In this document: one piece after another, positions 17,080-26,255 of the stretch | Layout of the letters: each line of letters begins with the position of its first letter | Position numbering within the stretch: the stretch's first letter is position 1 | NCBI RefSeq assembly: GCF_052060015.1 | Contig: NZ_JBPODZ010000010.1 | Span: forward strand, 1-64,000 | Length of the DNA: 64,000 nucleotides | From: Arhodomonas sp052060015 | GTDB taxonomy: Bacteria > Pseudomonadota > Gammaproteobacteria > Nitrococcales > Nitrococcaceae | Direction: 5' to 3' | Notes under the pieces: generated by a model | What the model was told of the DNA's origin: nothing | The model's input: only the letters and a program-made list of their open reading frames with translations | Database searches by the model: none | Made by a program: the position numbers and the translations under genes

Positions 17080-18152
17080 CGATCCTCCCCCTCGTCTTTA
17101 CCCCCATCGCGCTTGGGAGACTTGCGCGCCAAATCCTCCAGCGCGCGCAGCGTCTCCTCCTCGCCGGCCGCTTCCTTCAGCGCGCGCCGACGTTCCTCGA
17201 AGCGCGCGTACTCGACCTTGGCCTTCTTGTCGGCGGTACTCTTTCGCACACTACCGTGACCGCTCAGCACGGCCCGGTCGTTGAAATCCAGGAACTGGTC
17301 CAGCTTTTCCTGCCAGTCCTGCATGAAGACCTGTTTGCGCCGGCTGGCTTGATCCTGGGCGAAGTCGAGCCACATGGTCACGATGCGATTCAGTTCAGTG
17401 ATTTCATCGGCCTTGAGGTAGTTCTTGGCGACGGTCACGTCCGCCGCACGTACCTCGCCGCCCTTCCAACTCGTCAGCCCCATGTTGGGCGCGGTATGGT
17501 CGGCGCGGGCGTGGATCAGCTCCGGGGCCGTCTGGCCGGTGGCGGCGTAGTGGAGTTTGTTCTGCATATGCTGGAAGAAGCGCTGGGTCTCCTCGGCGTT
17601 GCGCTCATAGTCGGCGGCCAGGGCGAAGATCTCCCGCACGCGCAGGTACATCCGCCGCTCGCTGGCGCGGATGTCGCGAATGCGCTCCAGCAGCTCGTCG
17701 AAGTAGTCGGGCACGCCGGGGCCGGGCGGGTTCTTCAGGCGTTCGTCGTCCATGGCGAAGCCCTTAGTCAGGTACTCCCGCAGCCGCTCGGTGGCCCAGC
17801 GGCGGAACTGGGTGCCCCGGTGGCTGCGAACCCGGTAACCTACGGCCAGAATGGCATCCAGCTTGTAGTGCTTAACATTGTAGCGCTTGCCGTCCGGAGC
17901 AGTTGTCAAGTAATCCTTGACTACTGCTGACCGGTCGAGCTCGCCTTCCTTAAAGAGGTTCCGCAAGTGGAGACTAATGTTCTGCTTGCTGGTCTGGTAC
18001 AGCTCGGCCATGAGCGCCTGGCTCAGCCAGATGGTGTCATCCTCGAACCGGCACTCAACGCGCGTTGACCCATCCTCGCTCTGGTAGACGAGGAGCTCGC
18101 CTCTCGCGGAAGCGATGTCGTCGTCCGGCGGTCCCTGCGGTTCGTCGCTCAT
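17076..18152 (-). CDS. RhuM-family protein inside the type III R-M operon
   Basis: 358 aa. It matches the RhuM (virulence-associated) family: TIWLSQALMAELYQTSKQNISLHLRNLF, GKRYNVKHYKLDAILAVGYRVRSHRGTQFRRWATERLREYL, then helical regions. The N-terminal part is a KilA-N/Bro-like DNA-binding-type fold. The function is unknown; RhuM genes frequently sit within restriction-modification operons. It lies 16 nt after mod and overlaps res by 4 nt, so it is an integral operon member rather than a passenger. Confidence 0.85.
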   Translation of the reverse strand: MSDEPQGPPDDDIASARGELLVYQSEDGSTRVECRFEDDTIWLSQALMAELYQTSKQNISLHLRNLFKEGELDRSAVVKDYLTTAPDGKRYNVKHYKLDAILAVGYRVRSHRGTQFRRWATERLREYLTKGFAMDDERLKNPPGPGVPDYFDELLERIRDIRASERRMYLRVREIFALAADYERNAEETQRFFQHMQNKLHYAATGQTAPELIHARADHTAPNMGLTSWKGGEVRAADVTVAKNYLKADEITELNRIVTMWLDFAQDQASRRKQVFMQDWQEKLDQFLDFNDRAVLSGHGSVRKSTADKKAKVEYARFEERRRALKEAAGEEETLRALEDLARKSPKRDGGKDEGEDR

Positions 18153-18168
18153 GCCTTGCCCTCCCTGG

Positions 18169-20085
18169 TCACAGACTCTTCACGTCTTCGATGCCCGCCT
18201 GCCGCAGGATCTGCACGGTGTTAGTCTTCACCACGTCGTCGGCGAAACCCACGTCCTTGAACACGACCCGCATGACCTCCGGGGTCAGCTCGTCATTCAG
18301 GGCGGCGATGCCGTTGACCACGTCCAAGTCGACTTTGTCTGCCAGGCAGACGATCAGGGCACCGGCGCCGATAAGATAGACCGTTCGGCCGGCGATTACG
18401 CGTTCTTCGATGGGCACCGCCAGCTCCAGGCCGTATTTGAGCAGCAGCTCGTGGAGCACGTCCTGCTTGCTGCGGTCAGGCTTGATGTTGTCGATGGCGT
18501 CGAAAAGCGAGGACCTCAGATCGTCGGCGTTGGGGTCCCAGGGGCGGATGTTGCTGGCGCCGAGCTGGAGCACCTTGAAGCCCAGGTCCAGCTCGGCGTT
18601 GGCATTCGAGCCGTCTTCCGCCTCACTCGTTTGCTCCTCGCGTATCGCCTCACCGGCTGCCCGAAGTCGGGCCTTGCCCATATCGGCAATCGTGGCGTAA
18701 TCCTCCGCCTCAGTCTGCTCGGGGAGCTGCGCCAGAACGAAACGCCGATTGCCACTGTCCTCGGCATTGAGCTGCATAACGGCATCCCCAACCGTGGCTG
18801 ACCCCGCAAAAAAATCCAGAACGATATCGCACTCTTCCGGTTTGGTGCCGATGCGAAGCATTTGTTGGACAAGACGCGTGGGCTTGGGCGTATCAAAGAC
18901 TGATTCAGAGGAATCGAATTGCAATCGCTTCAATAGCTCCTTTTTAGCTTCCTGAGTATGACCTACCTCCTTGTATGACCAGAAGGTTTGCGGAACACGA
19001 CCCTGTTTCACTTCACTCAGAAAGCGTTTTATAGCCGGTGTGTTATCACCGTCATGCCCCCACCATATACGTCCGTCGGCATCCAACTCGGCAAACTTCT
19101 CTTTCGAAAATCGCCAATATGTCCCGTACGGCGGACGTTCAATGACGCGGCCCGAAGGGCAAGTAATGGAATACGTTCCTTGGCTGTAGTAGTTACGAGC
19201 AGAGAGATCGCTGGCCTTCCAAGGCCCACGGGGGTCATTGTCAGGATTGCTGTATGCTGCATCTTGCTCGGCGCTTCGCGGCAGTAATTCGGGAACCCAC
19301 GTTTCGCTGTTCCTCGCGTAGACCGCGATGTAGTCGTGGTCCTCCGAGAACTGCCGAGCTGAATTCTTCGGTGAATAAACCTTTTGCCAAATAACAGTCG
19401 CAACAAAGTTCTCCGGCCCGAATATTTCATCCATGATCTGCCGGAGATTCTGCACCTCATGGTCGTCAATAGAGACGAAAATCACGCCGTCGTCCCGCAG
19501 CAGATTCCGCGCCAGCCGCAGCCGCGGATACATCATGTTCAGCCAGTTGGTGTGATACCGGCCCGATGACTCGGAGTTCGCAGAGACCTTGAATCCCTGG
19601 TCGTCGATCTGACCGGTGTACCGCAGGTAGGTGTCCAGATTGTCTTGGAAGCGGTCGGGGTAGATGAACTCGCCACCGGTGTTGTAAGGCGGGTCGATGT
19701 AGATCATCTTCACCCGCTTGTGGTAGGACTTCTGCAGGAGCTTGAGCACCTCCAGGTTGTCGCCCTCGATGAACAAGTTCTGGGTGGTGTCCCAGTTCAC
19801 GGATTCCTCCGGGCAGGGGCGCAGGGTGCCGGCGGAGGGCGTCTGGGCGATCTGACGGGCGCGGGCCTTGCCGTGCCAGGTGAAGCTGTAGCGCTCGCGC
19901 TCGTTCTCAACGTGGTCGCCCAAGATCTGCCGCAGGGCATCGAAGTTTACTTTCCAGCGCGGGCCGTCTTGGTCTGAGCCTTTTGTGAAAGCGTCGGGGA
20001 AAAGCTCGCGGAGCCGTTCGATGTTCTCTTCCACGATGTCCGGCGAGGCGCCGTCGCGCTTGGGGTCGAGCTTGTCCATGGTCAT
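18169..20085 (-). CDS. mod: Type III DNA-methyltransferase subunit Mod
   Basis: 638 aa. It is a beta-class adenine methyltransferase: the catalytic motif DPPYNTGGEF (about residue 135) precedes the S-adenosylmethionine motif VLDFFAGSAT (about residue 425). The region between, about residues 200-400, is the target-recognition domain. By eye the DNA of that part (about 18800-19480) is clearly less GC-rich than the flanks, suggesting exchange of specificity. Mod methylates one strand of an asymmetric site and guides Res. DUF4391 ends 13 nt upstream. Confidence 0.94.
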   Translation of the reverse strand: MTMDKLDPKRDGASPDIVEENIERLRELFPDAFTKGSDQDGPRWKVNFDALRQILGDHVENERERYSFTWHGKARARQIAQTPSAGTLRPCPEESVNWDTTQNLFIEGDNLEVLKLLQKSYHKRVKMIYIDPPYNTGGEFIYPDRFQDNLDTYLRYTGQIDDQGFKVSANSESSGRYHTNWLNMMYPRLRLARNLLRDDGVIFVSIDDHEVQNLRQIMDEIFGPENFVATVIWQKVYSPKNSARQFSEDHDYIAVYARNSETWVPELLPRSAEQDAAYSNPDNDPRGPWKASDLSARNYYSQGTYSITCPSGRVIERPPYGTYWRFSKEKFAELDADGRIWWGHDGDNTPAIKRFLSEVKQGRVPQTFWSYKEVGHTQEAKKELLKRLQFDSSESVFDTPKPTRLVQQMLRIGTKPEECDIVLDFFAGSATVGDAVMQLNAEDSGNRRFVLAQLPEQTEAEDYATIADMGKARLRAAGEAIREEQTSEAEDGSNANAELDLGFKVLQLGASNIRPWDPNADDLRSSLFDAIDNIKPDRSKQDVLHELLLKYGLELAVPIEERVIAGRTVYLIGAGALIVCLADKVDLDVVNGIAALNDELTPEVMRVVFKDVGFADDVVKTNTVQILRQAGIEDVKSL

Positions 20086-20098
20086 ATCCGGTGTCGTC

Positions 20099-20851
20099 TT
20101 ATAGTCCGGCGGTGGCTTGCCGGAGTTGTTGTTCGAGTTGCTTGATGCGGGTGTTGAGCTCCATCTGGCGGTTGAAGCGGGTCTCCTGCTTGATCTCGGC
20201 CCGCAGGCGGGCGATCTCGCCCTCCAGCCGGTGGCATTCGGTCAGCCGGTCGCGGCGGGCCTGTTGGTGCTCCGCCCGGGTAGGAACGTGGAATTCGCCC
20301 GTCAGGCGGGCGCATGCCAGCGCCAGTAGCCGCTGGTGCCAACCATCGTAGAGGGCATAAAGATGGCTCCGGGGCAGCTTGTCCACCGCGAGGCTCTCCA
20401 GAAAGGCCGCTTCCACGTCCTCCGGTGCTTCGGCGTCCAGCCAGCGCGTCAACAGAAGGGCTTCCGCTACCGTGGCACCGTGCTCCGCGCGGCTGGCTCG
20501 CTTGTGGGCGGTGCTCACCGCGAGCCGGCCATTGTGCACGAGGACCAGGAGCAGCGGGTAGGGAATGGCCCGGTGAATCAGCTCTGCCAGCCGTTGAGCA
20601 CGGCGGGGGCTGCGAAGCTCGGCTTCGACGACCGCCAGCTCCGGGTAGTCGCGCTCGTCGTCCTGGTAGACGCTGACCGGGAGCGTGCTGGGCTTGATGG
20701 TGTACTGCCACGTGACGGTCTCCACGTCGTCCGTGAAGGCGCGGCGGTCCGCGGCGGACAGCTCGGCATTGTCGAAGAACAGTTTCTTGTAGACCCGCTT
20801 GCCAAGGTGACAGGCCTCGGGCAGGGCCAGGCGGTCGTAGAAGCGCTGCAT
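20099..20851 (-). CDS. DUF4391 family protein
   Basis: 250 aa. It resembles DUF4391 proteins: an alpha/beta N-terminal region (LPEACHLGKRVYKKLFFDNAELSAADRRAF...VTWQYTIKPSTLPV), then a central LLVLVHNGRLAVSTAHKR segment. A C-terminal coiled coil of about 50 residues, ending in repeated Q/L-rich heptads, could mediate complex formation. Such genes are found between helicase and mod genes in R-M-like operons. It shares one base with the helicase stop (TGATG), indicating strict co-translation. Confidence 0.8.
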   Translation of the reverse strand: MQRFYDRLALPEACHLGKRVYKKLFFDNAELSAADRRAFTDDVETVTWQYTIKPSTLPVSVYQDDERDYPELAVVEAELRSPRRAQRLAELIHRAIPYPLLLVLVHNGRLAVSTAHKRASRAEHGATVAEALLLTRWLDAEAPEDVEAAFLESLAVDKLPRSHLYALYDGWHQRLLALACARLTGEFHVPTRAEHQQARRDRLTECHRLEGEIARLRAEIKQETRFNRQMELNTRIKQLEQQLRQATAGL

Positions 20852-23800
20852 CAGGCCGCCTCGGCGCCGTCCTGGATGATGAGGTAGGCGACTACCTCGA
20901 AATCGTCCATGCCCCGGAAGCTGTCGCGGCTGACCACCGTGCCGCCGGGCTGGAACAAGCTCTCCACACCCCGCTCTTCCGCCTTGCCGGTCACGGCAGC
21001 GACGGCCCGCGCGAGCAGGTCACGATAGTGCGCCATGTCCCAGCCATTCCGGGTGGGACGGTTGAACCGGGCGACTGCCCGGTCTTCCGGGTGGCCACGG
21101 CCCAGGGTCAGGCGCTTGAGGGCATCGAGAACCCGCCGGGTGTGGGTGAAGTTGAGCCGCACCGCGCCGTCGTCGCCCACGTACACCAGGTAGTGGGGCG
21201 CCAGGGGATAGGTCGGGTCGCCCTGGACCCTGGCGTTCATGTTGCGCAGACAGAAGATCGCACCCGGCCCCAGGTCCTCGCCGTCAACCAGATCGTCGAT
21301 GGGCGTAACGGCGAAGGCACCCAGGGGCATGCGCTTCAGTCGAGCGCCATGCTCCTTGAGGTACTCGCCCAGGTCCATGCGGTAGTCGTTAAGGGTGAGG
21401 TCGGTGATCGAGATGCCGTCGGAGAGGTCCTCAATGCTGGGGACGTCTTTCTGGAGCTGGTGGAGCTGACGGCGGCGGTACTCGAGGTCGTTCATGGCGT
21501 CGCCTTCGGCGTACTCGATGACGTTCTCCTCGCCGGTGGCAGAGATGTCCAGCAACACCATGCGCCCGGCCACGCGGGCTTCCAGGTCGATGTACTCGTC
21601 CAGCTCCATGTTGGGCCAGAAGTTGACGAGCTGGATGACGTCGTTGGTGGAACCGAGCCGGTCGATCCGGCCGAAGCGCTGGATGATGCGCACCGGATTC
21701 CAGTGGATGTCGTAGTTGACCAGGAAATCGCAGTCCTGGAGGTTCTGGCCCTCGGAGATGCAGTCGGTGGCAATGAGTATGTCGAGCTCCGGGCCGTCCC
21801 TATCGGCTCGCTCCTTGGAGACGGGTGAGAAGGCGGTAAGGATGGACGGGATGTCGCGACGCAGACCCGGGACGGTGCCGCGATTACCGTGGGTGTGGCC
21901 CGTCACCTTGGCGGTATGCAGGCCGAGCGTCTCCCGCGCCCAGTCGGCGATCTCGCCATACAGGTAATCGGCGGTGTCGGCGAAGGCGGTGAAGATCAGC
22001 ACCTTGCGGTTGCCGGGGTTGATGGGGTTTACCGCCTTGGCCTCGATCTCCGCCTTCAGGCGGTTGAGCTTGGCGTCCCGCCGAGCGGAGACGTCTCGGG
22101 CCTCGCGCAGGAGCTTGACCAGCTGTGCCTCGTCCTCCTCTAGGTCCTGGCGCCAGCGCACCCGGTCCACGTCCTGAATCAGCACCTTGACCTTGTTGCC
22201 CACGAGGTAGGGATCGAACGCCTCGTCCTCCACCTCGATGTCCTCGATGCCCCATTCCTCGATACCCGTGGCGTCGTGGCTTTCTAGGCGTTCCTTCAGT
22301 TCGCGCACGCCGCCCAGGAGTTTTTCCACGGTCAGGGCGAAGGCGTGAATGGAGCTCTCCATGCGCTTGAGCATGTTCACGCGCATGAGGTGGATGAGGC
22401 TTTGCTCGCGATCCTTCTGCTTGAAGATGGAGCCGCCGGTCACCTGCATGTCGTACTTGCGTCCGTACTCCTCCAGCTTTTCGGGCAACACGTAGGTAAT
22501 CGGTGCGTAGGCGGCGAGGTTCAGTCGACGGATGTCCCGATTGATCTCGCGCAGCTCGGGGAAGTACTCGGCCTCGTCGATGGGTGGATAGAGGTTGCGG
22601 GGTGCGGCCCGGTGCGGGAAAGCCCCGACCTCCGACATGTCATAATACTTCTCGATGTGCTTGCGCGAGCGGGCGATTGTCAGCCGGTCCAGCAGGCTGA
22701 AGTAGTCGAAGTTCAGCGCCTCCAGCAGCCCTTCGGAGGTGCGCTTTTCTTCCCCTTCCCGCAACCAGGCGTTGAAACGCTTCTGGGCCTTGCCCAGCGT
22801 GTTGTCGATGCTGGCGATACCCTCGGCGTAGAGCGCATCGTCGCGACCCTCGGTGATGAACGCGATCTGGTTCTTCAGATCGTTCATGCGGTTGTTCACC
22901 GGCGTAGCGGAGAGCATGAGCACCTTGGTCTTCACGCCGGCCTTGATGATGTCCTGCATGAGCCGGCCGTAACGCGTCAGGCCGTCCTTTCGCGGCGGGT
23001 TGTTGCGGAAGTTGTGGGACTCGTCGATGACCACCAGGTCGTAGTTGCCCCAGTTGACCGTCTCCAGATTCAGCTCGCCCGATCTGCCGCCCTCGCGGGT
23101 GAGGTCGGTGTGATTGAGCACGTCGAAATTGAAGCGGTCCTCCGCCAACAGGTTGCGGGTGTCGTTGACGGTGTACAGCGTCCAGTTTTCGCGCAGCTTC
23201 TTCGGCGCCAGCACCAGCACACGATCGTTACGCAGCTCGTAATACTTGATGATGGCCAGGGCCTCGAAGGTCTTACCCAGGCCCACGCTGTCGGCCAGGA
23301 TGCACCCATTGAACCGCTCGATCTTGTCGATGGCGCCCAGCACGCCGTCGCGCTGAAAGCGGTAGAGCTTGTTCCAGACCACCGTGTCCTTGATACCCGT
23401 GCGGGTCTTGATGATGTTCTCTTCATCAAGATCGGCCAGGTAGTCGCGGAACAGGTTGTGGAGCGTGAGGAAGTAGATCGACTCGGGGGATTTGTCGGCA
23501 TAGATCTGCCGCAGGCCCGCGAGTAGGTTGGCTTTGGCATCGCGAGCGACGTCCGTGTCGTTCCAGATACCCTCGAACCATTCCAACAGCGCCGCCGCCT
23601 CGGACTCCGTGGTGGTTTCCGTGTTCATGTAATAACCGCTGCCGGGTAGGCGACCCAAGCCCACGGTCGTGAACGGTGAGCTGCCGTGGATGGCGAGATT
23701 GGCGCCATCCGCATTGGCGATGTGGTAGAGGTTGTGCGGTGCCGGGCGCGACACAGTGCGGACCTCGGCACGGTTATCCAGCCATTCCGCGCATGCCCGC

Positions 23801-24063
23801 GCCAGCGCAGCGGCATTCAGCCTATTGCGGAGCGGCCGGTCTGCGTCACCGCCAATCAGGCTGCAATGGGGGGCGCCATCCTCGCTGGCCTCCTCGAGCG
23901 GCAGCAGCAGGCGCGCGGCCTCTACTTGTCGCAGGGCGCCCCCCATCGTCTCGTAGCCATAAATCGAGAAGTCCGACGCGAGCACCGAGAGGCTAGCGCC
24001 ATCGGAGATGGCCTCGGCGAGCGCACGAGCGAGATTTCCGTGGGCTTTGTTATCGATCAGCAT
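20851..24063 (-). CDS. SNF2-type helicase with N-terminal PLD-like domain
   Basis: 1070 aa. The N-terminal 180 residues resemble a phospholipase-D-like fold (AIHGSSPFTTVGLG) without a clear HKD active site. The SNF2/SF2 motor follows: Walker A in ADSVGLGKTFEALAI (about residue 260), the DESH motif in VVIDESHNFRN, SATPVNNR (III), and C-terminal motifs IATDCISEGQNLQDCD and IIQRFGRIDRLGS. It is the first gene of the minus-strand operon helicase-DUF4391-mod-rhuM-res. GGGGGCAGGG lies just upstream of the ATG. A role in restriction of foreign DNA is inferred from context. Confidence 0.9.
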   Translation of the reverse strand: MLIDNKAHGNLARALAEAISDGASLSVLASDFSIYGYETMGGALRQVEAARLLLPLEEASEDGAPHCSLIGGDADRPLRNRLNAAALARACAEWLDNRAEVRTVSRPAPHNLYHIANADGANLAIHGSSPFTTVGLGRLPGSGYYMNTETTTESEAAALLEWFEGIWNDTDVARDAKANLLAGLRQIYADKSPESIYFLTLHNLFRDYLADLDEENIIKTRTGIKDTVVWNKLYRFQRDGVLGAIDKIERFNGCILADSVGLGKTFEALAIIKYYELRNDRVLVLAPKKLRENWTLYTVNDTRNLLAEDRFNFDVLNHTDLTREGGRSGELNLETVNWGNYDLVVIDESHNFRNNPPRKDGLTRYGRLMQDIIKAGVKTKVLMLSATPVNNRMNDLKNQIAFITEGRDDALYAEGIASIDNTLGKAQKRFNAWLREGEEKRTSEGLLEALNFDYFSLLDRLTIARSRKHIEKYYDMSEVGAFPHRAAPRNLYPPIDEAEYFPELREINRDIRRLNLAAYAPITYVLPEKLEEYGRKYDMQVTGGSIFKQKDREQSLIHLMRVNMLKRMESSIHAFALTVEKLLGGVRELKERLESHDATGIEEWGIEDIEVEDEAFDPYLVGNKVKVLIQDVDRVRWRQDLEEDEAQLVKLLREARDVSARRDAKLNRLKAEIEAKAVNPINPGNRKVLIFTAFADTADYLYGEIADWARETLGLHTAKVTGHTHGNRGTVPGLRRDIPSILTAFSPVSKERADRDGPELDILIATDCISEGQNLQDCDFLVNYDIHWNPVRIIQRFGRIDRLGSTNDVIQLVNFWPNMELDEYIDLEARVAGRMVLLDISATGEENVIEYAEGDAMNDLEYRRRQLHQLQKDVPSIEDLSDGISITDLTLNDYRMDLGEYLKEHGARLKRMPLGAFAVTPIDDLVDGEDLGPGAIFCLRNMNARVQGDPTYPLAPHYLVYVGDDGAVRLNFTHTRRVLDALKRLTLGRGHPEDRAVARFNRPTRNGWDMAHYRDLLARAVAAVTGKAEERGVESLFQPGGTVVSRDSFRGMDDFEVVAYLIIQDGAEAA

Positions 24064-24095
24064 TAGCCCTGCCCCCTATGGAAACTCTTTCGCTA

Positions 24096-24233
24096 TTGCC
24101 GCCACCTTTCGATGTGACGCAGTATGCAGCATGAGCATAATTGGTGGTAAGGGCCACGGGGTCGACCGGAGCCACCTGAGCCAATGGAGTGCGCCGTGCC
24201 GAGGCTAGATCAGCTGCCAGAGGGATTGTCCGC
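24096..24233 (+). repeat. Direct repeat copy 1 (partner 30873-31010)
   Basis: About 138 bp, matching 30873-31010 with roughly nine mismatches by eye. It begins TTGCCGCCACC and ends GATTGTCCGC. It covers an intergenic promoter-like segment (CATAAT box near 24136) plus the first codons of an HNH-nuclease-like gene (PRLDQLPEGLSA), which here breaks off into unrelated sequence. The helicase gene starts 33 nt to the left on the minus strand, so this copy may also hold that operon's promoter. Confidence 0.85.
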
Positions 24234-24330
24234 AGGGCACCGGGATGGTGCGCCAAGCAGGTCAGATGTGGCCGTACGCCCAGGGGTTTTTCGGTCACCA
24301 GCCGAATGAAGAGAAAAACGAGGGGGATCG

Positions 24331-25695
24331 ATGGCGGGTATTCTTGAGAAGGTCACGCGGGGCGAGCATGCGCGCCTGGTTCCGGTCGTCGCGGATACCA
24401 GCCGGGAGGAGCGGGCCGTGTCGGTCGTCTTGGCGGGGTTCCGGGGCGTCGAGGCATTCCGCGAGGCCGCCCTACGCTCCATCGGCCAGCGCGTCGGTAA
24501 GCGCTCACGCTTCACCGCCCTCACCGAGGTCGTCTTCGAGGATGACAGCCATCCCCGCAAGAAGGGCAAGAGGGGCAGCAACGACCGCCCCGACGGCCTG
24601 CTGGTGCTCGATACAAGCCGCAAAGAATGGAGTGCGCTCGTTGAGGGCAAGATCGGCAGCGAAACCGTCGACGAGGATCAGTTGAAGCGCTATGTCGCCC
24701 ATGCGAAGGCCCGCGGGGTCGATGCGGTCATCACCATCACCAACCAGTTTGTTGCCCGCCCCGATCATCACCCGGTGAAGCTGTCCAAGCGCGATGCGAA
24801 AGGCATCGAGCTATACCACTGGTCGTGGATGTATCTACTGACTGAGGCGACCCTCCTGCTTGAAGAGGAGGCCGTGGGCAGTGCCGACCAGCGCTTCGTC
24901 CTCGAGGAGATCGTGCGCTACCTGCATCACGACAGCAGCGGTGTCTCCGGCTTTCGCAGCATGAACCCCGAGTGGAAGGAGGTCGTCTCCAAGGTCCGCG
25001 ATCGGGTAAGCCTCTCGAAGAGTGCCGAGGAGGTGCGCAACACGGTCAGCGCTTGGCACCAAGAGCAGCGCGACCTCGGACTCATCCTGTCACGCAAGGT
25101 CGGCCGCAGCGTACGCCTGAAGCTTCCGCGTGAGCACCGCAAGAATCCGGACAAGCGCCTCGAGGACGACGCCGAGGCGCTCGTGCGCGAGCACCGTCTG
25201 ACCTGCACCTTCGATGTGCCGGACGCGGCATCTGACATCGAGGTGGCTGCTGACCTCGCCCGGCGCTCGATCTTCGCGACCATGCGCCTCGAGGCGCCTC
25301 GGGATAAGAAAACCACCAAGGCCCGGGTGAACTGGCTCGTCCGGCAGCTCAAGGGCACCGAGATGGAAGGCATCCAGGTCCGGGCCTTGCGCCGCGGCCG
25401 CGGACAGCAGCTCCAAGCCTCGTTCGCCGAGCTGGACAAAGATCCCAGGCACCTGGAGGACCCGGAAGGCAATAGCCCGCCCTCTGCCTTCGAGATCTTC
25501 TATAGCCTGGATCTTGCAGGGAAGTTCACCGGCAACCGGGTGTTCATCGAGCGCCTCGAGGCGGCCATACCACACTTCTATGAACACGTGGGCCAGCGCC
25601 TGCGGGCGTGGGTTCCGCCGCCGCCGCAGATCCAGTCCCGTGATGCCACGGAGAGCGATGGCGAATTCAGCAGCGCGGAGGAGGCGGGCGAGTGA
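24331..25695 (+). CDS. Predicted PD-(D/E)XK nuclease-like protein
   Basis: 454 aa from the ATG at 24331, preceded by GAGGGGGATCG. Residues 75-125 give a PD-(D/E)XK pattern: an upstream acidic residue, RPDGLLVLD, then WSALVEGKIG (E-x-K), followed by EDQLKRYVAHAKA, where a conserved Q/K often helps. The rest is mixed helical and strand with no other motif I recognise. It is placed between a type III R-M operon and a ubiquitin-like conjugation module, so a defence nuclease is a reasonable inference. It may stand alone, as the next 550 bp hold only debris. Confidence 0.6.
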   Translation: MAGILEKVTRGEHARLVPVVADTSREERAVSVVLAGFRGVEAFREAALRSIGQRVGKRSRFTALTEVVFEDDSHPRKKGKRGSNDRPDGLLVLDTSRKEWSALVEGKIGSETVDEDQLKRYVAHAKARGVDAVITITNQFVARPDHHPVKLSKRDAKGIELYHWSWMYLLTEATLLLEEEAVGSADQRFVLEEIVRYLHHDSSGVSGFRSMNPEWKEVVSKVRDRVSLSKSAEEVRNTVSAWHQEQRDLGLILSRKVGRSVRLKLPREHRKNPDKRLEDDAEALVREHRLTCTFDVPDAASDIEVAADLARRSIFATMRLEAPRDKKTTKARVNWLVRQLKGTEMEGIQVRALRRGRGQQLQASFAELDKDPRHLEDPEGNSPPSAFEIFYSLDLAGKFTGNRVFIERLEAAIPHFYEHVGQRLRAWVPPPPQIQSRDATESDGEFSSAEEAGE

Positions 25696-25975
25696 CCGCC
25701 TCGGACCATGGGTCAATCGAGGGGTGTCGCGTCCCGGATGATTCCGCGGCGTCCGACGAACAGCTCTTCCACTCCGCTGCGAGCGCCCGACCGGTCAGCT
25801 TTACGTCCAAGGCCCCCTTTGACGATGAGGGACCGGTGTGGCTCCTGCGTCATAGCGGTATGACGGCTTCCGACCCGGAGCAGACACTCAAACTATGCTC
25901 TATTCTTGGGAACAAGGGCAGAAGCCGTGAAGCGGCCGTTCAGACTTGGTGTTAGAGTCTTAGAATTGAGATCGT
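25696..25975. other. Intergenic region, no supported gene
   Basis: A reading frame starting at a GTG at 25692 runs to 25955 but has no ribosome-binding site and no recognisable motif, so I do not call it. The sequence is probably junction debris left of the insertion-sequence fragment. Confidence 0.4.
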
Positions 25976-26235
25976 CAGGGCTTGGTTCGGCACTTACCGC
26001 CCCGTAGCGCCTCCTTGGGCCGGAAAGAGCCGATCTGCCTGTTGGTCTTCATTTGCCCGATCACCGACTCAATGGCGCTGCGGCGCTTAAGCTCACCCAT
26101 CCTGATCGGGTGTTCATGCCGCAGCGTTGGCCAGAAAGGAAGACGACCACGCCCGGATCTCGGCCACCTTGTAGCCGCCATCGACGTAGCAGCGCTTCGG
26201 GGCGTCCCGACGGGGGTGATACAGTCTTGCCAGTT
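25976..26235 (-). pseudogene. IS5-family transposase C-terminal fragment
   Basis: Minus-strand frames read RCYVDGGYKVAEIRAW, then after a stop ELKRRSAIESVIGQMKTNRQIG. The latter is the R-R-x-A-I-E-x-V-I-G-x-M-K signature of IS5-like DDE transposases with the catalytic Glu. The N-terminal part is absent and the frame is interrupted, so this is a dead remnant. Confidence 0.7.
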
Positions 26236-26255
26236 GATCTGCAGGAGCTAAGCGC

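Noticed and set aside
14080..24063. BREX or DISARM system
   Set aside because: No PglZ, BrxC, DrmA or DrmB-like protein is present; Mod and Res show type III features.
25692..25955. Possible 87-aa gene after the PD-(D/E)XK protein
   Set aside because: Start without ribosome-binding site, no recognisable motif, next to insertion-sequence debris.
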